64,000 nucleotides of DNA from Asterella californica (GCA_036924285.1 JAYKYS010000008.1:10858501-10922500); one strand, 5' to 3'; counted from the first letter of the stretch, positions 1-12,972 are shown. The notes: generated by a model not told the origin, from the letters alone. Translations and numbers: made by a program.

Positions 1-1472
1 ATGAAAACTTCACCGATATTCTCTCCGGAAGGGTGAAGTTCTTTGCACTTAATCATACTTCTTCGTCCACTTGAAATTTCACTTGCCGCTGATGCTTGTT
101 TACCTACTTCGTGTACCGTTGCTGCGCCTTCTCGAGGTTCTTCTTTACTTGTTCCTCGCGCCGTTTCATTTCCGTCATCAACTCTTCAGCTGATGTTTGC
201 CGTGTTCTTGGTCGTGCCGATGTAGAACTCCCTGCAAGAGTCAAGTCAAGAGGCCCTTCTGGCTCACGTCCGTAAGCCAACAAGAAAGACGATTCGCCGG
301 TTGTCGAATGCTTCATGGAATTGTAGCAATACTCGGCAAGACTGAGCCACTCCGTCGAATCACTTTGGTCCGCGCTCACATAATTCCTCAAGTATTGGTT
401 CAGAACCGAGTTAACTCGTTCCGTTTGCCCATCTGTTTCTGGATGAAAGGCGGTACTAAATTTTAACTTAGTCCCTCATTTTTGGAACAAGTGTTTCCAA
501 AAAACACTTGTGAACTTAGAGTCTCTATCTGGAATAATACTCCGAGGCAATCCGTGTGAACGCCACCAAGTATCTAGGAACAATCGAGAAGTCGTGAATG
601 CTGTTGCAGTATCCAAGGTCAGTACAAACTTCGCTAGTTTGCTAAACCGGTCAACTATCACAAAGATTGCATTGTATCCGTTTGAGTCAAGCATAGAGGT
701 GATGAAGTCCATGCTAATGCTTTCCCAAGGTCTGGTTGGAATCGGCTTCTTCTCATAAGAAACGCGGTTCGCTTGACATGTTACGCATATTTTCACAAAG
801 TGAGCGACATCGTCTTTCATGTGGGACCAATAAAACTTTTTAGCTATCACTGCTAAAGTAGACTTTTCTCTTTTATGGCCTGATAAGGGCGCATCATGAC
901 ATTCTTTGAGCAATTTAGTCCTAAGTTTTCCTTGTCCCACATAAACTCGACTTTGTTTGAACATGAGTAAACCATGTCTTAGCTGCATGTTCTGCAACTT
1001 CACTCCTCGCTTGAGCCGTTCGAGGTACTCCTTTGCTTGGTCGTCACCCATGTAACCTTCACGTATTCGTCTCTCTAAGTCTGACTCCTTAGGATATATA
1101 GCTCGCAAAATCTGTGTTGACAATGAAAGATATTCCTCCTTGCGACTCAAGGCGTCAGGAACCACATTGTCCTTTCCCACTTTGTGGATTAATTCCACAT
1201 TCATGAGCGCCAAGGTATCATGCCACCGTAGTTGCTTTGGCGTCACCCGATCTTGTGTCTCAAAGTACTTGAGCGAAATATTATCAGTATACACTTGGGT
1301 TTTATTAAGTCAAGTAATGCCGTCATTTCCTCAAGCAATGAACCACCGCAAATAGTTCCTTCTCGTGAGTCGGCCATCGACTCTCTGTCCCAGATAACTT
1401 CTTGCTTTCGTACGCTACAGGTTTCCCATCCTGCACCAACACTCCGTCAATCGCATAGTCGCTCGCGTCCGT
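1..1472 (-). pseudogene. Ty3/gypsy pol relic (element A): RNase H and integrase
   Basis: This is a decayed polyprotein fragment of an LTR retrotransposon, read on the minus strand. From about 1472 downward it shows the RNase H start (TDASDYAIDGVLVQDGKP), the RNase H end (VVPDALSRKEEY), an HHCC zinc-binding integrase N-domain (about 910-770), and integrase core blocks with SMDFITSM and IIPDRDSKF. It continues past 476 with the HPETDGQTERVN block, which carries the catalytic Glu, and a YN..HSTTG block. In-frame stops lie at 476-478, about 104-106 and about 52-54. Another stop and a frameshift lie near 1290-1350. Three of the stops sit where the family normally has Trp or Gln. The fragment runs off the left window edge and is cut at 1472 by the LTR of element B. 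It cannot encode a working enzyme. Confidence 0.93.
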
Positions 1473-2859
1473 TGTCGGAGTGTGATCCGTCTATCTAAGA
1501 AAGCGCTGGGCTTCTAGTTGTGGTTGTTTACTCAAGAGGTAGGCCTTTCATGTTACAACAGGGCACTATAAGCACTCACACAGGTGTTTAGGATCCTCTA
1601 ATATGTTCAGAAAGCGAAATTCGGGTCTAACTAGTAGTAATAGGATCAGGCGGTGAACTTTAACACTCAAGGAGCGGAAAACTATGATGGTTCTCACTTC
1701 TAAAATTCTCCTACATGTAAGAGAGGCCCTACTGAGCACACACACAAAGTTTCAGCTTGAGATCGAATTCTGGCACGGAGATATGGATAGAAAAGTTATG
1801 GGCAAAGATATTGCAATAATTTTTGATACTCAGACAGCTATTTCGACCTACAACAGAAAATTGGCTCGATCACTTTCAAATATTCTTACAGGATTTGGAG
1901 TCTGCAGGATGTTGAACACCCTTGTGAAGTTGGGACTCCTGATTGTACATCGTTCTCCAGATCTCGTTCTCTGAAGTTGCTGCTCTAGATTGAGAGCTTT
2001 TCAGACCCCCTCTGCTTCAGCGGTCGCCCTGAATTACTAACTCACTCAAATGACTTGAAACTTTTTATACAATCATAGCCCTCTTGACAGTGAACGCAAC
2101 CACGAAGGTTTGAAGCGATTTCCTCAATTCTGCTGCAAATGATACTGAAAACCCCAAATCTAACAAAAGTGATGCAGTTTCAACTCAATCCGAACTTCAA
2201 TTGGGCATAACTCCTTCTTTATTGCTCCAAATCGATCAAGAATTTCACTGAAAATGCTTGGCACGACGAGCTCTATCTTGCTGTGCTCTCAGATTTTGCA
2301 GTCCTCTCACCAAATGCTCGAACTCTCCTTTAGATCTCTGTTTCTAAATTTAGAGTTTTATAAAAGACAAAAACAGACTAATAGGAGTTCATAGCTCCAC
2401 TTGGTTGTCCTTTTGTGTCTTAAACCATGTGGTAACTTAATTCCACTCATAGGCTACCATGTCAAGTTCCTTAAAATGCCAGCGTAAATCTTAAACTACC
2501 TAAAACGACACGCAGCCCTGAAAGTAAACTTAAACATCTAAAAAGCGTGCATGGGCAACACGTAAGTACAACCCATGAGCTTAAACCTTATCAACATGGT
2601 AAATCTAAGTTATGTACATTGAACATCATAGACAAGTAAGAAGTCACTTGCACAAGCGCACAAATGCTTGAACAAGATAACTTGAACAAGATAACTAGCA
2701 CACTATCAGCCTACTAGGACTCAAAATAGTGTTAACACCGTATGCAAAGGTGTCAAACATATACATAAACGACTAGAAGTAATATGAGCTAACTTCTAGA
2801 ACTACTTAACTCAAGTGTCGGAGTAGAAATGTAACATGTAGCCGTCAAGTAGCACGACA
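1473..2859 (-). repeat. LTR of Ty3 element B (3' LTR, 1,387 bp)
   Basis: The sequence begins TGTCGG and ends CGACA on the plus strand, so both ends carry the TGTCG/CGACA inverted repeat typical of LTRs. The same sequence recurs, diverged but collinear over its whole length, at 51,080-52,362 as a solo LTR. A polypurine tract abuts the 2859 end on the minus strand, and a pol C-terminus lies just upstream of it, so this is the 3' LTR of a minus-strand element. It interrupts the RNase H of element A directly after CCGT (1469-1472). The matching target duplication is not visible because the 5' end of element B is missing. Confidence 0.88.
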
Positions 2860-2874
2860 TCTACCCCTTTTAAA
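2860..2874 (-). other. Polypurine tract of element B
   Basis: On the minus strand the sequence TTTAAAAGGGGTAGA sits directly before the LTR start TGTCGTG. This is the usual primer position for plus-strand DNA synthesis in LTR retrotransposons. It fixes the element's orientation and the LTR boundary. Confidence 0.8.
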
Positions 2875-2889
2875 CCTGCACATCCTCCG

Positions 2890-3600
2890 GTATGTGCCAG
2901 ATCCAGATCAAGACTCTTCAGCTTCAGCTTCAAATTCATCTTCAACCTCCATTGAGTCTTCAGCTTCATCCTCAGTAAGCTCTGCAATGTTCTGGTCCTC
3001 CCCTCTCCTTCTAAAGAGCTTGATTCTCTTCCCTGCGACTGGTATCTTGAGCACTGCACCATCTAACTCTCTCAAAGAGTATGTGGCATTCTCATAAACT
3101 TCTAACACCACATAAGGTCCGAACCATCTCTTGGAAAACTTTCTGATATCGCTATGCTGATTATCAAGACTAACACCCAATCACCTTCCTTAGGTGGTTT
3201 GGGTCGTAATCTATGCGTTCTATCAAATCTGTCTTTCTTTCTCTCTATAGCAGTCTTTAATCTTTCCACAGCTTTAGCAACATCCTCAAGTCTTCGTTCT
3301 AACTGCTGGATCCTGAATGCAAGAAGATCCTCCGTACTTCTACCATCTTCCCATGACAAAACATTCCAAGTAGGCACAATCTCCTCTATCGACATCACAA
3401 GGTTTTTGTCCTAGTATCAACTCTGATGGCATGTTTAGAGTTGCACTTATGCCACAAGCCCTTCTGGATCTCATGACGTTGCAAATGACTTCCACAGAGG
3501 ACTTATCATCGTGCACAACTTCGTCTGGGACTATGTCACGTGCAATCAATCGCTGGACATCAAGCTCAAACACGACATCCTCGATGAGCCATGCAATTAT
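2890..3600 (-). pseudogene. Ty3/gypsy pol C-terminal relic (element B)
   Basis: The minus strand encodes the region after the integrase core: a block ending ELILGQKP, a helical region rich in Arg, Glu and Leu (RIQQLERRLEDVAKAVERLK), then HRLRPKPPKEGDWVLV and the C-terminal FSKRWFGPYVVLEVYENATY domain ending in GKRIKLFRRR, followed by an acidic tail with a stop at 2908-2910. This order is standard for Ty3 pol C-termini. Frames change at least twice (about 3,180 and 3,390), so it is a pseudogene. The integrase core, RT and gag are absent. Homology fades near 3,600. Confidence 0.85.
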
Positions 3601-5310
3601 AATTTTATTATATTATCGCATATAGCATACATTTACAATCAACAAGGTCTGTCATGCTCACTTACCAACTATGAGAGAGTCATCAGTCGATGAAAATTAT
3701 TTCTTGCACAGCAGATTGCATCTCCTCCTCCTTCTCTTTCCACCGATCGAGAGTCGTTTGAATCCATCCAATTTTGCGTCTCCACCCACTCTGAAAACCA
3801 AAAAAGTGCTTTCGCGATATGTGTGCCAAGCCAAACTCTCTATGCACAGAGTCCAACTGTATATATGCTAACCCTGTGCATAATGCGAGTCAGTACATAC
3901 GACATGTTAGTCATAATACAACTCCATCTCCGTAGCGACCAACAAAACTTGTGTTGACTCGGACACCTAAACTTGAGGGACCAAGTCTGATGGATCATCT
4001 TGATCCTAGGAGATAACGATAGTTCATCGCACATCGAATGAGGACACGTGATTATGAAATCATGAAATAACTCCCTAAGTTTTGACAATGATACAAATCC
4101 AACTATGGTAGCTCCTCACTTTTGATCTCAGACTGTCTCAAAAGATTATCATGCTCATGATGAGATACAACATGAGAGATTTGAGAATCAACAATATGGT
4201 CTACATCGATATGAGGTTCATCAGTTCTAGAAGTAGACTCCATAGTCACATCATGCACCTACAATATACATATAACATAAATAAAAACAATACGAGAATG
4301 AGTTTGCAAAAGTGACAAATCAAATCATAGCATAAGACAACAACCGTACCTGCCTCCCTTGCCATCTGATCATTGCGACCTTGAGCAGTAGCAAAGAGAA
4401 ACTGGAACACAACCGTATGACATGCACCGGCTCTTACAAGTCTCATTAGCTGAACATATCTCAACAACAAAGACTTGAGGACCCTAACCTTTTCTCCGGG
4501 GACCTCCAGACATCCTTTAGGTAAATGTCTATCTCCAGATCATCTAAGATGAACCTTGGACGGCATCGTGAGATATATGTCATTCACTAACTAAGCTAAA
4601 CCTATCCGTCCGAAGGTCCAATCCTAAACTGTTGTTGTAACCAAAGTGTTCCAGAAATCAATAATTATCTAGTCATCATAATATAAAAAAAAAATGTTTC
4701 AGTCGAGCAAGTTCTTCTATCGTCAATTTGGAGTCATTTTATAATAGTCTTTTGTAATAGAACTATTCAAAATTCAAAATTTGAATATTTTATAATATCA
4801 CGTGAGAACGCCTCGTTCTATCTCTTGTCAGTTCTAAGTCGTTTGATGTTCCATCTTACGATGGAGTGGTTCAAAATGAAACCCGTCACATTCTGAAAAT
4901 TTTGAGTTCTCACACGACTGTTTTCATTCACAAATAAGAAACGACATGATGATAGCATTTCTGGTGGGCATGCCCACCAATGCTGCCTGCAAACAGTTTT
5001 TGATTAAACTGACGAGTGGTGGGAGGGCCCATCGTTCAAATACAGACCCTTGTGGTTTAAGAGCATTTCTTCCGTATAGTGATAAAGACCTTATATATAT
5101 TTTATTTAAACGTTAGATCTTTCCATCGTATATCTGTGTGTATTCTTCAAAGGACACAAACTGTTCTAAACATGTATAAAATGTTATCATAATTGTTTGT
5201 TTCAGGATTTGTTAAGGATCCTACAGTGATGTCACAGAAAGCAAACTAATGCGCACTTAATTAAGGGCCAAGCGTGTGATAGAGCTGCCCGTTATTTCTT
5301 AAACATCAGA
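3601..5310. other. AT-rich intergenic DNA, no gene seen
   Basis: Only short random-looking reading frames are present. The one distinctive site is a perfect 18 bp palindrome at 4962-4979 (half-site TGGTGGGCA). No conserved domain, tRNA or LTR boundary could be recognised. Confidence 0.6.
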
Positions 5311-5490
5311 GGAGGGTTTTATTTTCTAAGGCATTAACCCTAAGCCTGCGGCCGCACAGTAGTACTCCAAGGACCCTAAGATCGTAGCCTGCGACCACAA
5401 CGTCAAAATGATCCTTGAGAGGATTGAACCCAAGACCTCATCGTCCTACTCTCGAATTCTCACCACCACGCTGCCACGAGGTGATGACAG
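5310..5490 (-). mobile_element. Probable tRNA-derived SINE
   Basis: On the minus strand an A-box-like TGGCAGCGTGG (5466-5476) is followed 35 bp later by a B-box-like GGTTCAATCC (5421-5430). This is the internal RNA polymerase III promoter layout of tRNAs and tRNA-derived SINEs. The spacing fits, and the segment between them keeps tRNA-like spacing (GTGGTGAGAATTCGAGAG). The sequence downstream of the B box is not a tRNA acceptor arm, so this is not a tRNA gene. It ends near an A-rich tail at about 5,320. No target duplication was confirmed. Confidence 0.45.
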
Positions 5491-7440
5491 GATCCTCTCC
5501 CGCGTAGTAATAAAGGAGTCCCACTTGATCTCCACATCTTCTGCCTGAATTTCTCTCTTGTCTACTCGGATTCGCACGTGCTGCAATTAAGCTGACACGA
5601 AGGACGCTGCATTAGTTTGCTAATCTTTGACAGCACTGTAGGGTTCGTCTATTAAGGACTTCTTCTTGAAAAGTCAAAAAATTAGAAAGGTATAGATATC
5701 AAACTTGATATGTATGTGATCTGCAGATGTTCGTTCGCACATTCTTTCATCTTCGTCGATGGAAGGGAACGATTATGTAATGTCCATAGATTTTATATTC
5801 TCATACAAAAATATCAAAATCTAGATTGAAGACATTTTTGAAACGAATATCTCCAAAGTTTTACGGACGAACGGAGATGTTTAAGACATAATGATATTCG
5901 GATATAGAGATTTGATATTTATATTGCTCATGCATTTTTTAGATGTCAACAGCGATGACACATACTGCAATGTTCTTCTTGGTTGATATGTACACCATTC
6001 TGCATGTTTAGGTTCTCCTACCCATCGCGTTATGGTGGAGTTTTTGACGAAGATCATTACATCGACAAAGATGTGATTCTACACTAGAGCTCGAGAGAAC
6101 TATATGTCAGACATCAACAAGTTTATCACGAAGAGAGTTCACTATCCTAAGACTCACGAGGCTCGATTGTCAACATGTTGCATGGATTGGAATGAGAACA
6201 TCAAACGAGAGTCCATCAAGATATATCAACTACGTCCTCAACACACCACAGTGCGGCAATAGGACTCCGACAGTACGAGTGTTATCGGAACGGATAACTA
6301 CGTGGAAGACTGAGTTGAGAGAGAGTATTTTCAGCATATTATCTCTTGATGGTAAGTGATAGAATCATAACTTCCTTTACAGTCTTACCTAAGATTCTTG
6401 CTTTGATGTTTGTTATGTACATGTACCATTCATTGACAAGATGTCTTGTTGCATGCAAGAGTTGTTTGAGAAACTTACATAACATTATAGTCTATGTTTT
6501 ATGTTGGGTGCAGGAGTTGCTTCAAAAACTTACGTAGCATTACAGTTTAGGTTTTAGACTTAGTACCGGCCAATATTCACAAAAGATACATTTTCTAAAG
6601 TTTGCAGCACTATATATCACTTTTATGTCTTGATGCACAAATTGTCTTTCAAACAGCTTGGCTTACTGTCTTCAATCTAGTTGCATGCTTTCAAGAATGC
6701 TAAAAGGGGTTGCGCCTTTGAAGCCCCCAACCGAGCGTAGCATTTCATAAGAGCTGTTACAGCAGCTCCTAGATCCGCTAACCGGGATGCATCATGCATG
6801 CAACTACAGAGTAACAAAAATTTTGACATAAACTAAAACAAAAATAACTCTCACAATGCTGCTCATACTATGCTTGGAAGCCAACAAAAACTTCGCCAAG
6901 ATCATGAAACTCTCGTTTTAGTGCCTCTTCCAGCAAAGGAGAGTTCTTTTCGGTCCACATATCTCAAAAAGAAAGCAAGTTCCCGATAAATGACAAAACG
7001 TTGCATTTTCAGAATTGTATTGCTGTATGCTGCAGATACACAACACAGTAACTCATCCTCGATGTCAAGCTGATGTGCAAAGATCTCTTCCTGCACAACA
7101 GTTTGAGCCACAGCTGCAGCATAGTGAGGAAAAGCTGCCCGTAACTCAGGTGCACTAACTGTAAGTTGACTATCGATGAGACAACCCTCGTCACCACCCA
7201 ATGCTGATGCAGCTCGTCATCTGAGTGAACTCTTCGAGTCTTTACTTTGTGCGGTATGGTTCGTCTCACTACCAAAGCTCTAAACTGTTATCGAGGGCTC
7301 TAAAGCTCTACCTCTCTCACGAATGAAATGTTCAGTAAGAACAGAAACAGCGATGCCCTCAGATATGATCAAGTTTGTTGCAAACCGTAAGTGACACTTG
7401 ACTGATCTCAGGAAATTGGTTCACTAGCTTGCAGAAAAGC
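5491..7440. other. Intergenic DNA, nothing recognised
   Basis: Moderately AT-rich sequence with short reading frames on both strands (the longest is about 99 codons, minus strand, 6902-7201). None shows a family motif, and no LTR or inverted-repeat boundary is evident. Confidence 0.5.
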
Positions 7441-7454
7441 ACAAGGAAAAATGC

Positions 7455-8170
7455 ACGAAATCACAGTCTCGAGCCATAGAATGGAAAGCAGCAGAGGTTT
7501 AGAACTATCCAAGATCTCAAGAACTGGCAACAAAAGCTCTTCGTGAGAGAAGATTCTAGAGGGATAAAAATGTAGTGTAAGCGAGTGGAGAGTCACTGCA
7601 CAAGAGGCAATCCTCATAAAAGCATAGCACACAATAGTGAGTCCAAAGGAAAGTGAAACCAAGTGAAAGAGCTTGCACGAAAGAGAGTTGAAACACCAAA
7701 CAGAAACGTGAGATACTAGACCATCAATGAGTCAAAGCATGCGCACAGAAGCCAATGCGAGCTAAATCTGAGCACCCTTTCCAGATCCACCAACCTCCAA
7801 AAGTTTAGATAAAAAACAGAGCACAGAAGAACAACACACGCTGTTTGTGTGTAGTATGCTCAGAGGCACATATGCACATACACTATAACGCATGAAATCA
7901 CAGTCCCGAGCCGTAGAATGAAAAACGACAGAGGTTTAGAACTATCCAAGATCTCAAGAACTGGATCTTGGATAGTTCTTGAGATCCAAGATCTAGTTCT
8001 TGAGATCCAAGAAGCGATCTCAAGAACTGGATCGCTTGAGATCGCTTCTTGGATCTTGAGAATCGATCTTGAGAACTAAAGTCAAGATCGCTTGACTTTA
8101 GTTCTCAAGCGATCTTGACTTTAGTTCTCAATGTCAATGCGAGTCAAATCCAAACACCCTTTCCAAATCG
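7455..8170. repeat. Duplicated segment with a nested inverted-repeat cluster
   Basis: The block at about 7,462-7,516 (…GAGGTTTAGAACTATCC…) recurs at about 7,898-7,958, and the block near 7,753-7,790 recurs at about 8,137-8,175. This indicates a direct duplication with a period of roughly 0.4 kb. Inside the second copy, about 7,940-8,135, short words such as AACTATCCAAGATC, CTTGAGATCCAAG, GATCGCTTGAG and ACTAAAGTCAAGATCG alternate with their reverse complements. This gives at least five back-to-back hairpins that the first copy lacks. No reading frame explains it. Confidence 0.75.
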
Positions 8171-9960
8171 ACCAGAAGCGAGAGGACTCATAAAGTTATT
8201 TTTATGAAAAGATCATGTGTAAGACAGACCTCGCCACTTGTGAAATCTGCTGCAGTGCCAGAGAAATCATTCAAAAGTTGAAGCTGCGTGAAAGATTAGA
8301 AATGGACCACGACCTAACAAAAAAAACCCTAGCTGTTCAGCAGCAGCTCCCACTCATCTTTTTCCTCTTAACCGTGGTAACTACCACGTAGTCAGTCACA
8401 TAAGACCGCCCTTTTTATAGAGGCCCTTGTGGTTTAAAGGCCTCGTTCGCATAGCAGTTTACCTCTATCTGCTGTTCCGTAGGAACAAGGTAGGTTCGTT
8501 AACGAGTGAATGTTCGCACTACAGCTTTTTGTTTTCACTTCGTTTTCAGATTGTAGAAGAACAGAATGGTGCGGTTCCACAAGTAGTCTACAAAAGTCGA
8601 CTCGAGTACTTTTGTGGGAGAATGTTCTCGTGAGAAGTATGAGGGCAGTTTCATTTCTTCTACCATTTTAGCAAAGAGACTAGGGACGATATCGATGAAC
8701 ACTTTTCGGTCATCTGAAGAAAAAATTCGTCCTGGAATAATCACTGGAAAAGGCAAGGTATAGATTTAGGTCCAGATCTACAAAGACGTGTAAACGAAAG
8801 TAAACGCTTAGTAAACGAAAAATGAAAAGAAAAGAAGAGGGAGATGACACAAGAGTAAAAGATTTCTTCTTGATAATAATATCTCATGAGGGTGTTCTCA
8901 GTCTTTGAAGAGAAGAAAGGAAAACATTGAGGTCTTCCTGTAGACCAGCACGTCTTTCCTGTTGGTTTGGAACTCGACTTGGGTTCAACTTTTACTTCCG
9001 GGTGAGGTTACGCTGACTCGGCCGGGTTCCGCTTGGAGATCCTAGTTAACATTCTGGCGAGCAAGGAGTTGCAAGGGATGCTATAATATGTATAAGAGCA
9101 AAGTCCTAAGGCAGAAATCATTCTAAAAATAAACCTAACTACCAACCAAATTGATTCTTTCTTGCTCGCTATACCCGAGTTGTCCTTCAAAAAGAATAAT
9201 TACATACAAAATACCGAGCAAGTCATTAAACTTGTTTTTTTCAGGGAACGGCCGTTATCGCATGGATAGTATTATTAGACAATAATCTTCACATCAAATA
9301 GTGAATGTAATGATGCATTCAATATATTTGTTTATTTATACAACCGTAGTGATAAGTGTATGCACATGTTTTTTGAATTTATTACTTAGATATCACTTTT
9401 CTTATGGTGCTTTCTGTACTCGGCTCTTTCTCTATATGACAATATCATAAAAGCGAGTGTTCATCTATATCTTTGGTATTATTTTTATATTTATTATGTA
9501 TATATAAGTAGTTTTTTGAATATACTTTAAGGAATTTCTAAAAAAGACTTTCTTGGTGAAATTTAGTACATAAGTGCTTGCAATTTTAGCTTTGATTCTC
9601 CCATAGGGTTAAGCACTATTTTCCTCCAGATAGTATTACTGGAGTTGTAACACATGTCCATGTGAACATGCACACAGTGAAATAATGTAAAACAAACAAC
9701 GAAGAACGCAATCGCAGATGACATGTACACCAAAGACCTTAAGACATTGATTTGCGATCGCACATAAAAATAATACAAACATCGCTGTCAAATTTGTTGT
9801 CAAATCCATCCATAAATACTTCTTCTTGTTTGACTTACGTTTATGCTCATGTCCAACTCTTTTTATGTGTGTTCTGTTTCACATTTCATGTATTTACTTG
9901 TACGTTGTTGTGTTGTAAAATATTTTATATTGTGAACAAATGGACATAAGAATGTTCAAG
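8171..9960. other. Intergenic DNA, nothing recognised
   Basis: AT-rich with only short reading frames. The word CCCTTGTGGTTTAA occurs at about 8,424 and also near 5,048, but the similarity is too short to define a repeat family. Confidence 0.5.
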
Positions 9961-9964
9961 AATA

Positions 9965-10515
9965 AGTTGTAGCAGAGCATGTCAAGCTGAGCAAGAGCTA
10001 AACTAAGGACTGAGCTAAGCAAGCTACTCCTAGGTTAGTATAAGAATATCATCTAAAAAATACTGAAGGTATCATAATGAAAGACTCTTTGTGTAAAGTG
10101 GCTTTGTACCATCGGTCTTAAAAAATAGATTTTGGAAATTAATGCAGATCTTAGGTTAAAAGAAAAATATAATTAAAAAAATTTATTTATTTTACTACCA
10201 ACTTGAATCATGTGATGATGATACAAATAGGTGTAAGTGTTAGTGAGTATTATAATTTAAATTCTTCTTGTACAAACAAAGTAATGCACATCAAATTAGT
10301 AAATGATGTAAAAATAACTTATCATATTTTAAGTATGATAAGTTATTTTATGTTAAATTTTAATTTTCTTGAAGAACGTGAATATGCACATTCTACGATG
10401 CTTCTGGATGTATTGAGCACCTCTATTTGCATCAAGGATTTAGCTTCCTAAGTAACTTGCCTTGTCAAGGGAACTTTTATGGAGACAATGTGGAGATGCT
10501 CTAAGGAGTAGTTTA
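9965..10515. mobile_element. Possible MITE-like non-autonomous element
   Basis: The left part (GAGCTAAACTAAGGACTGAG near 9,995) and the right part (AGGATTTAGCTTCC near 10,435, GGAGATGCTCTAAGG near 10,491) resemble the opposed ends of plant miniature inverted-repeat elements, and are partly complementary to each other. A perfect 16 bp hairpin (arms 10,311-10,326 and 10,334-10,349, loop 7) lies inside. No clear target duplication was found, so the call is weak. Confidence 0.25.
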
Positions 10516-12456
10516 AATTTTCATACCCAAAAGTATACTTTTCAGTTAAAAATATTTTATTTTCTTCAATACAAACCTTTTCTTTTTAGTTTCAAATGTT
10601 TAGAAACTGTATAACTATGTATGTAAGAAATTTACAATCAACATATCGGAAGATTAATAACATTATTTTGGATGAATAACAATTAATATTATTTTTATTT
10701 GATCAAATAGATTTTGAAATGATTCACACGCTAGAGAAGTGATAGAATTAATACTTTTATAAATCTTGAATTGACTTAGACCAAGTAGCACATCAGAGAA
10801 AATGATAGTATGCATATTTTTATAATGTGACATTTACATACTCTGTAGATATGAGTGGAGTAACATCATTTACAAAGTGTCAAAGGACATGAAAGTATGT
10901 CGTGGATGTGAACGAAATCAAGATTCTTTTAATATTATGATCTTAAAAAGTAAGACACACCCATCAATAGAATAAGACGATTGTGATAGTGAATGATACA
11001 AAACCTTTGAGAATAAAAATGAATACTTTTTTTATTTTTCTACATCTTTTTGGATAGGGATCAATGATGTAGTTTATAGTGAAATTACAAGATCGTACTA
11101 TGGAGGTGAGGTCACCTAAATAAAATCAATAAGTCACATAGATGCTATGTAAATTAGACATAAGTTCAAAATGACATGTTTACTTCCGAGAAGTCCAATT
11201 TAAACTTACGTGAAACAAAAATTGGTCTGTCTCATCTTGAATCGATCTTAAATAAATTTTTGCATTAATCTACTTTTGATTTAATACTTGTAAGATGTTT
11301 AAATCTCGACGGAGGAAAATTAATTGAATTCTTCTGTATAAGTTACCTGAATTATTAATTATTTGACTATTTAGATATATATAATTAATTTAATAATTTT
11401 TAGTCAATTACTAATGTGATTTGTAACTAAATGGTTTGAGTTCAAACCGACAGTTTGAACTAGGTCGAATGCTTCAAACAAAGAACTAGACAAAAATCGT
11501 TAGCAGAAGCCATATGTATGAAACTATTGGTTACAAATCTTTGAGTCTTTGTTAGTCTTATTTGATCATGTATAAATTTCTTTCTTTCTTTTGTATATAT
11601 ATGTAAAGTTTTTTTATTTTTTTTTTTTCTTAAATTTTTCTCTCTTCTAGCTAGACTCAACATTCTAAGTCCTCACTTCAACTTATCTCAATCAAGAGTA
11701 TGTGCGAGATGTCTTGAGCCAAAGTTTCTTTGTCTAAGGCGAAGTTAGTATAATAGTGTAGATCCAGAGAAGATTTCTTTTTCATTTCGAGATGAAATGA
11801 TATATGTGTCCAGAGTTAGCTTTGAAGTTACAAAGCTTCTTGGGATGCACTTGTGAGAATGTGCTTGAGTTTAACTGGTAACTCAGAATGTTGACACGGA
11901 TTTGTTTTTCTGAAGTCGACTGAAACAATTCTTTCTCTCTTTTGTCGCTTGGTCATTTGCTGAAATTCGAGAACGCGGTCTAGTTTTATCAAAAACAACA
12001 TGTCAAAATAAGAATGTTTCATTTGTAATCTAAAACGAATCTAAAACATCTATTTTCTAATTGATAGTGTGAATATCCAAGTCCTTATATAAGACAAGAA
12101 TATTAATCTTATTCTTGTGAGCAATGATCCTATAGTTTCATATGAAATGATTTTCAAAAAACATTCGCTTGAGATGGACAAATCTTGTCAAATGTACTAT
12201 AGCAAAAAATATCTTGTTCATTATCATTTTGCTCATAATTTAGTAAAAACATCTGAATTATATGGAGTTGGCTTTTGAACTCGGAAAGACTTTTATTACA
12301 AAAGTTTGAAACAAATCGAGAGCATATCAAGAGTCTTCTCGTAAGAAAGAGCCATACTTAGAGAATCTTCGGTTTCAACGTGATGAATCTGAGTATACAG
12401 TCTCTTTGATAAAAAATTAATGATATCTGTAGTCACTGATTTGTCAACTTTTATAA
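10516..12456. other. Very AT-rich intergenic DNA
   Basis: Long A/T runs and only short reading frames. No recognised gene, RNA or mobile-element feature. Confidence 0.55.
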
Positions 12457-12972
12457 ACATAACAAGGGATTGAATGTTCTAGCTGTAACTTTACTACATC
12501 TAAGGAAGAAGATCTTGTTCTAGAAGCAATGTCATATAAGAACTCGGGTGACGAATTGTTTATTGAAGCTGATGTACCAACACTTGACCGATCAATTCTT
12601 GGTGATTTCCAACTTTCGATTACAACTTACAACGGGTCTTCTTGATTCTGCTGTAGTCCATATAATTTACTACGTCAATATCCTGAAAGTGATGCTTTTG
12701 ATATTAAAAGGAAAAGTGTTATTGCCTCTTGCATGTCTGATGCAATTATAGAGGAAGAAAAATTATGTAAATCAGATAATAGATCACACAATTATATGAT
12801 GATGATACAACCGGTAGCTACCTATGGGAGTCTCATCAATTTTGTCAATGCATTTTCATGTAAAACAAGGTTGGTCCAAATAACAAAATTGTTGCACGAC
12901 GAGAAAAAACTTTATAGATGTACCTTCTGTCGTGTGAGGATGTGTTCCAAACCATGTAGATCAAGTACGTGA
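12457..12972 (+). pseudogene. Eroded protein-like reading frame, unknown family
   Basis: One plus-strand frame stays open for about 171 codons with a single stop (TGA 12,643-12,645), which is unusual in DNA this AT-rich. It includes GIECSSCNFTTSKEEDLVLE, SGDELFIEADVPTLD and RQYPESDAFDIKRKS, and ends with a Cys-rich stretch (RCTFCRVRMCSKPC). The composition is protein-like rather than AT noise, but I do not recognise the family. The frame ends at a sequence that could serve as a splice donor (CAA then GTACGTG). It may be an exon of a dead host gene or of an old DNA transposon. Confidence 0.4.

Noticed and set aside
5310..5490. Functional tRNA gene
   Set aside because: The A and B boxes are present, but no acceptor stem or full cloverleaf can be formed; a SINE explains it better.
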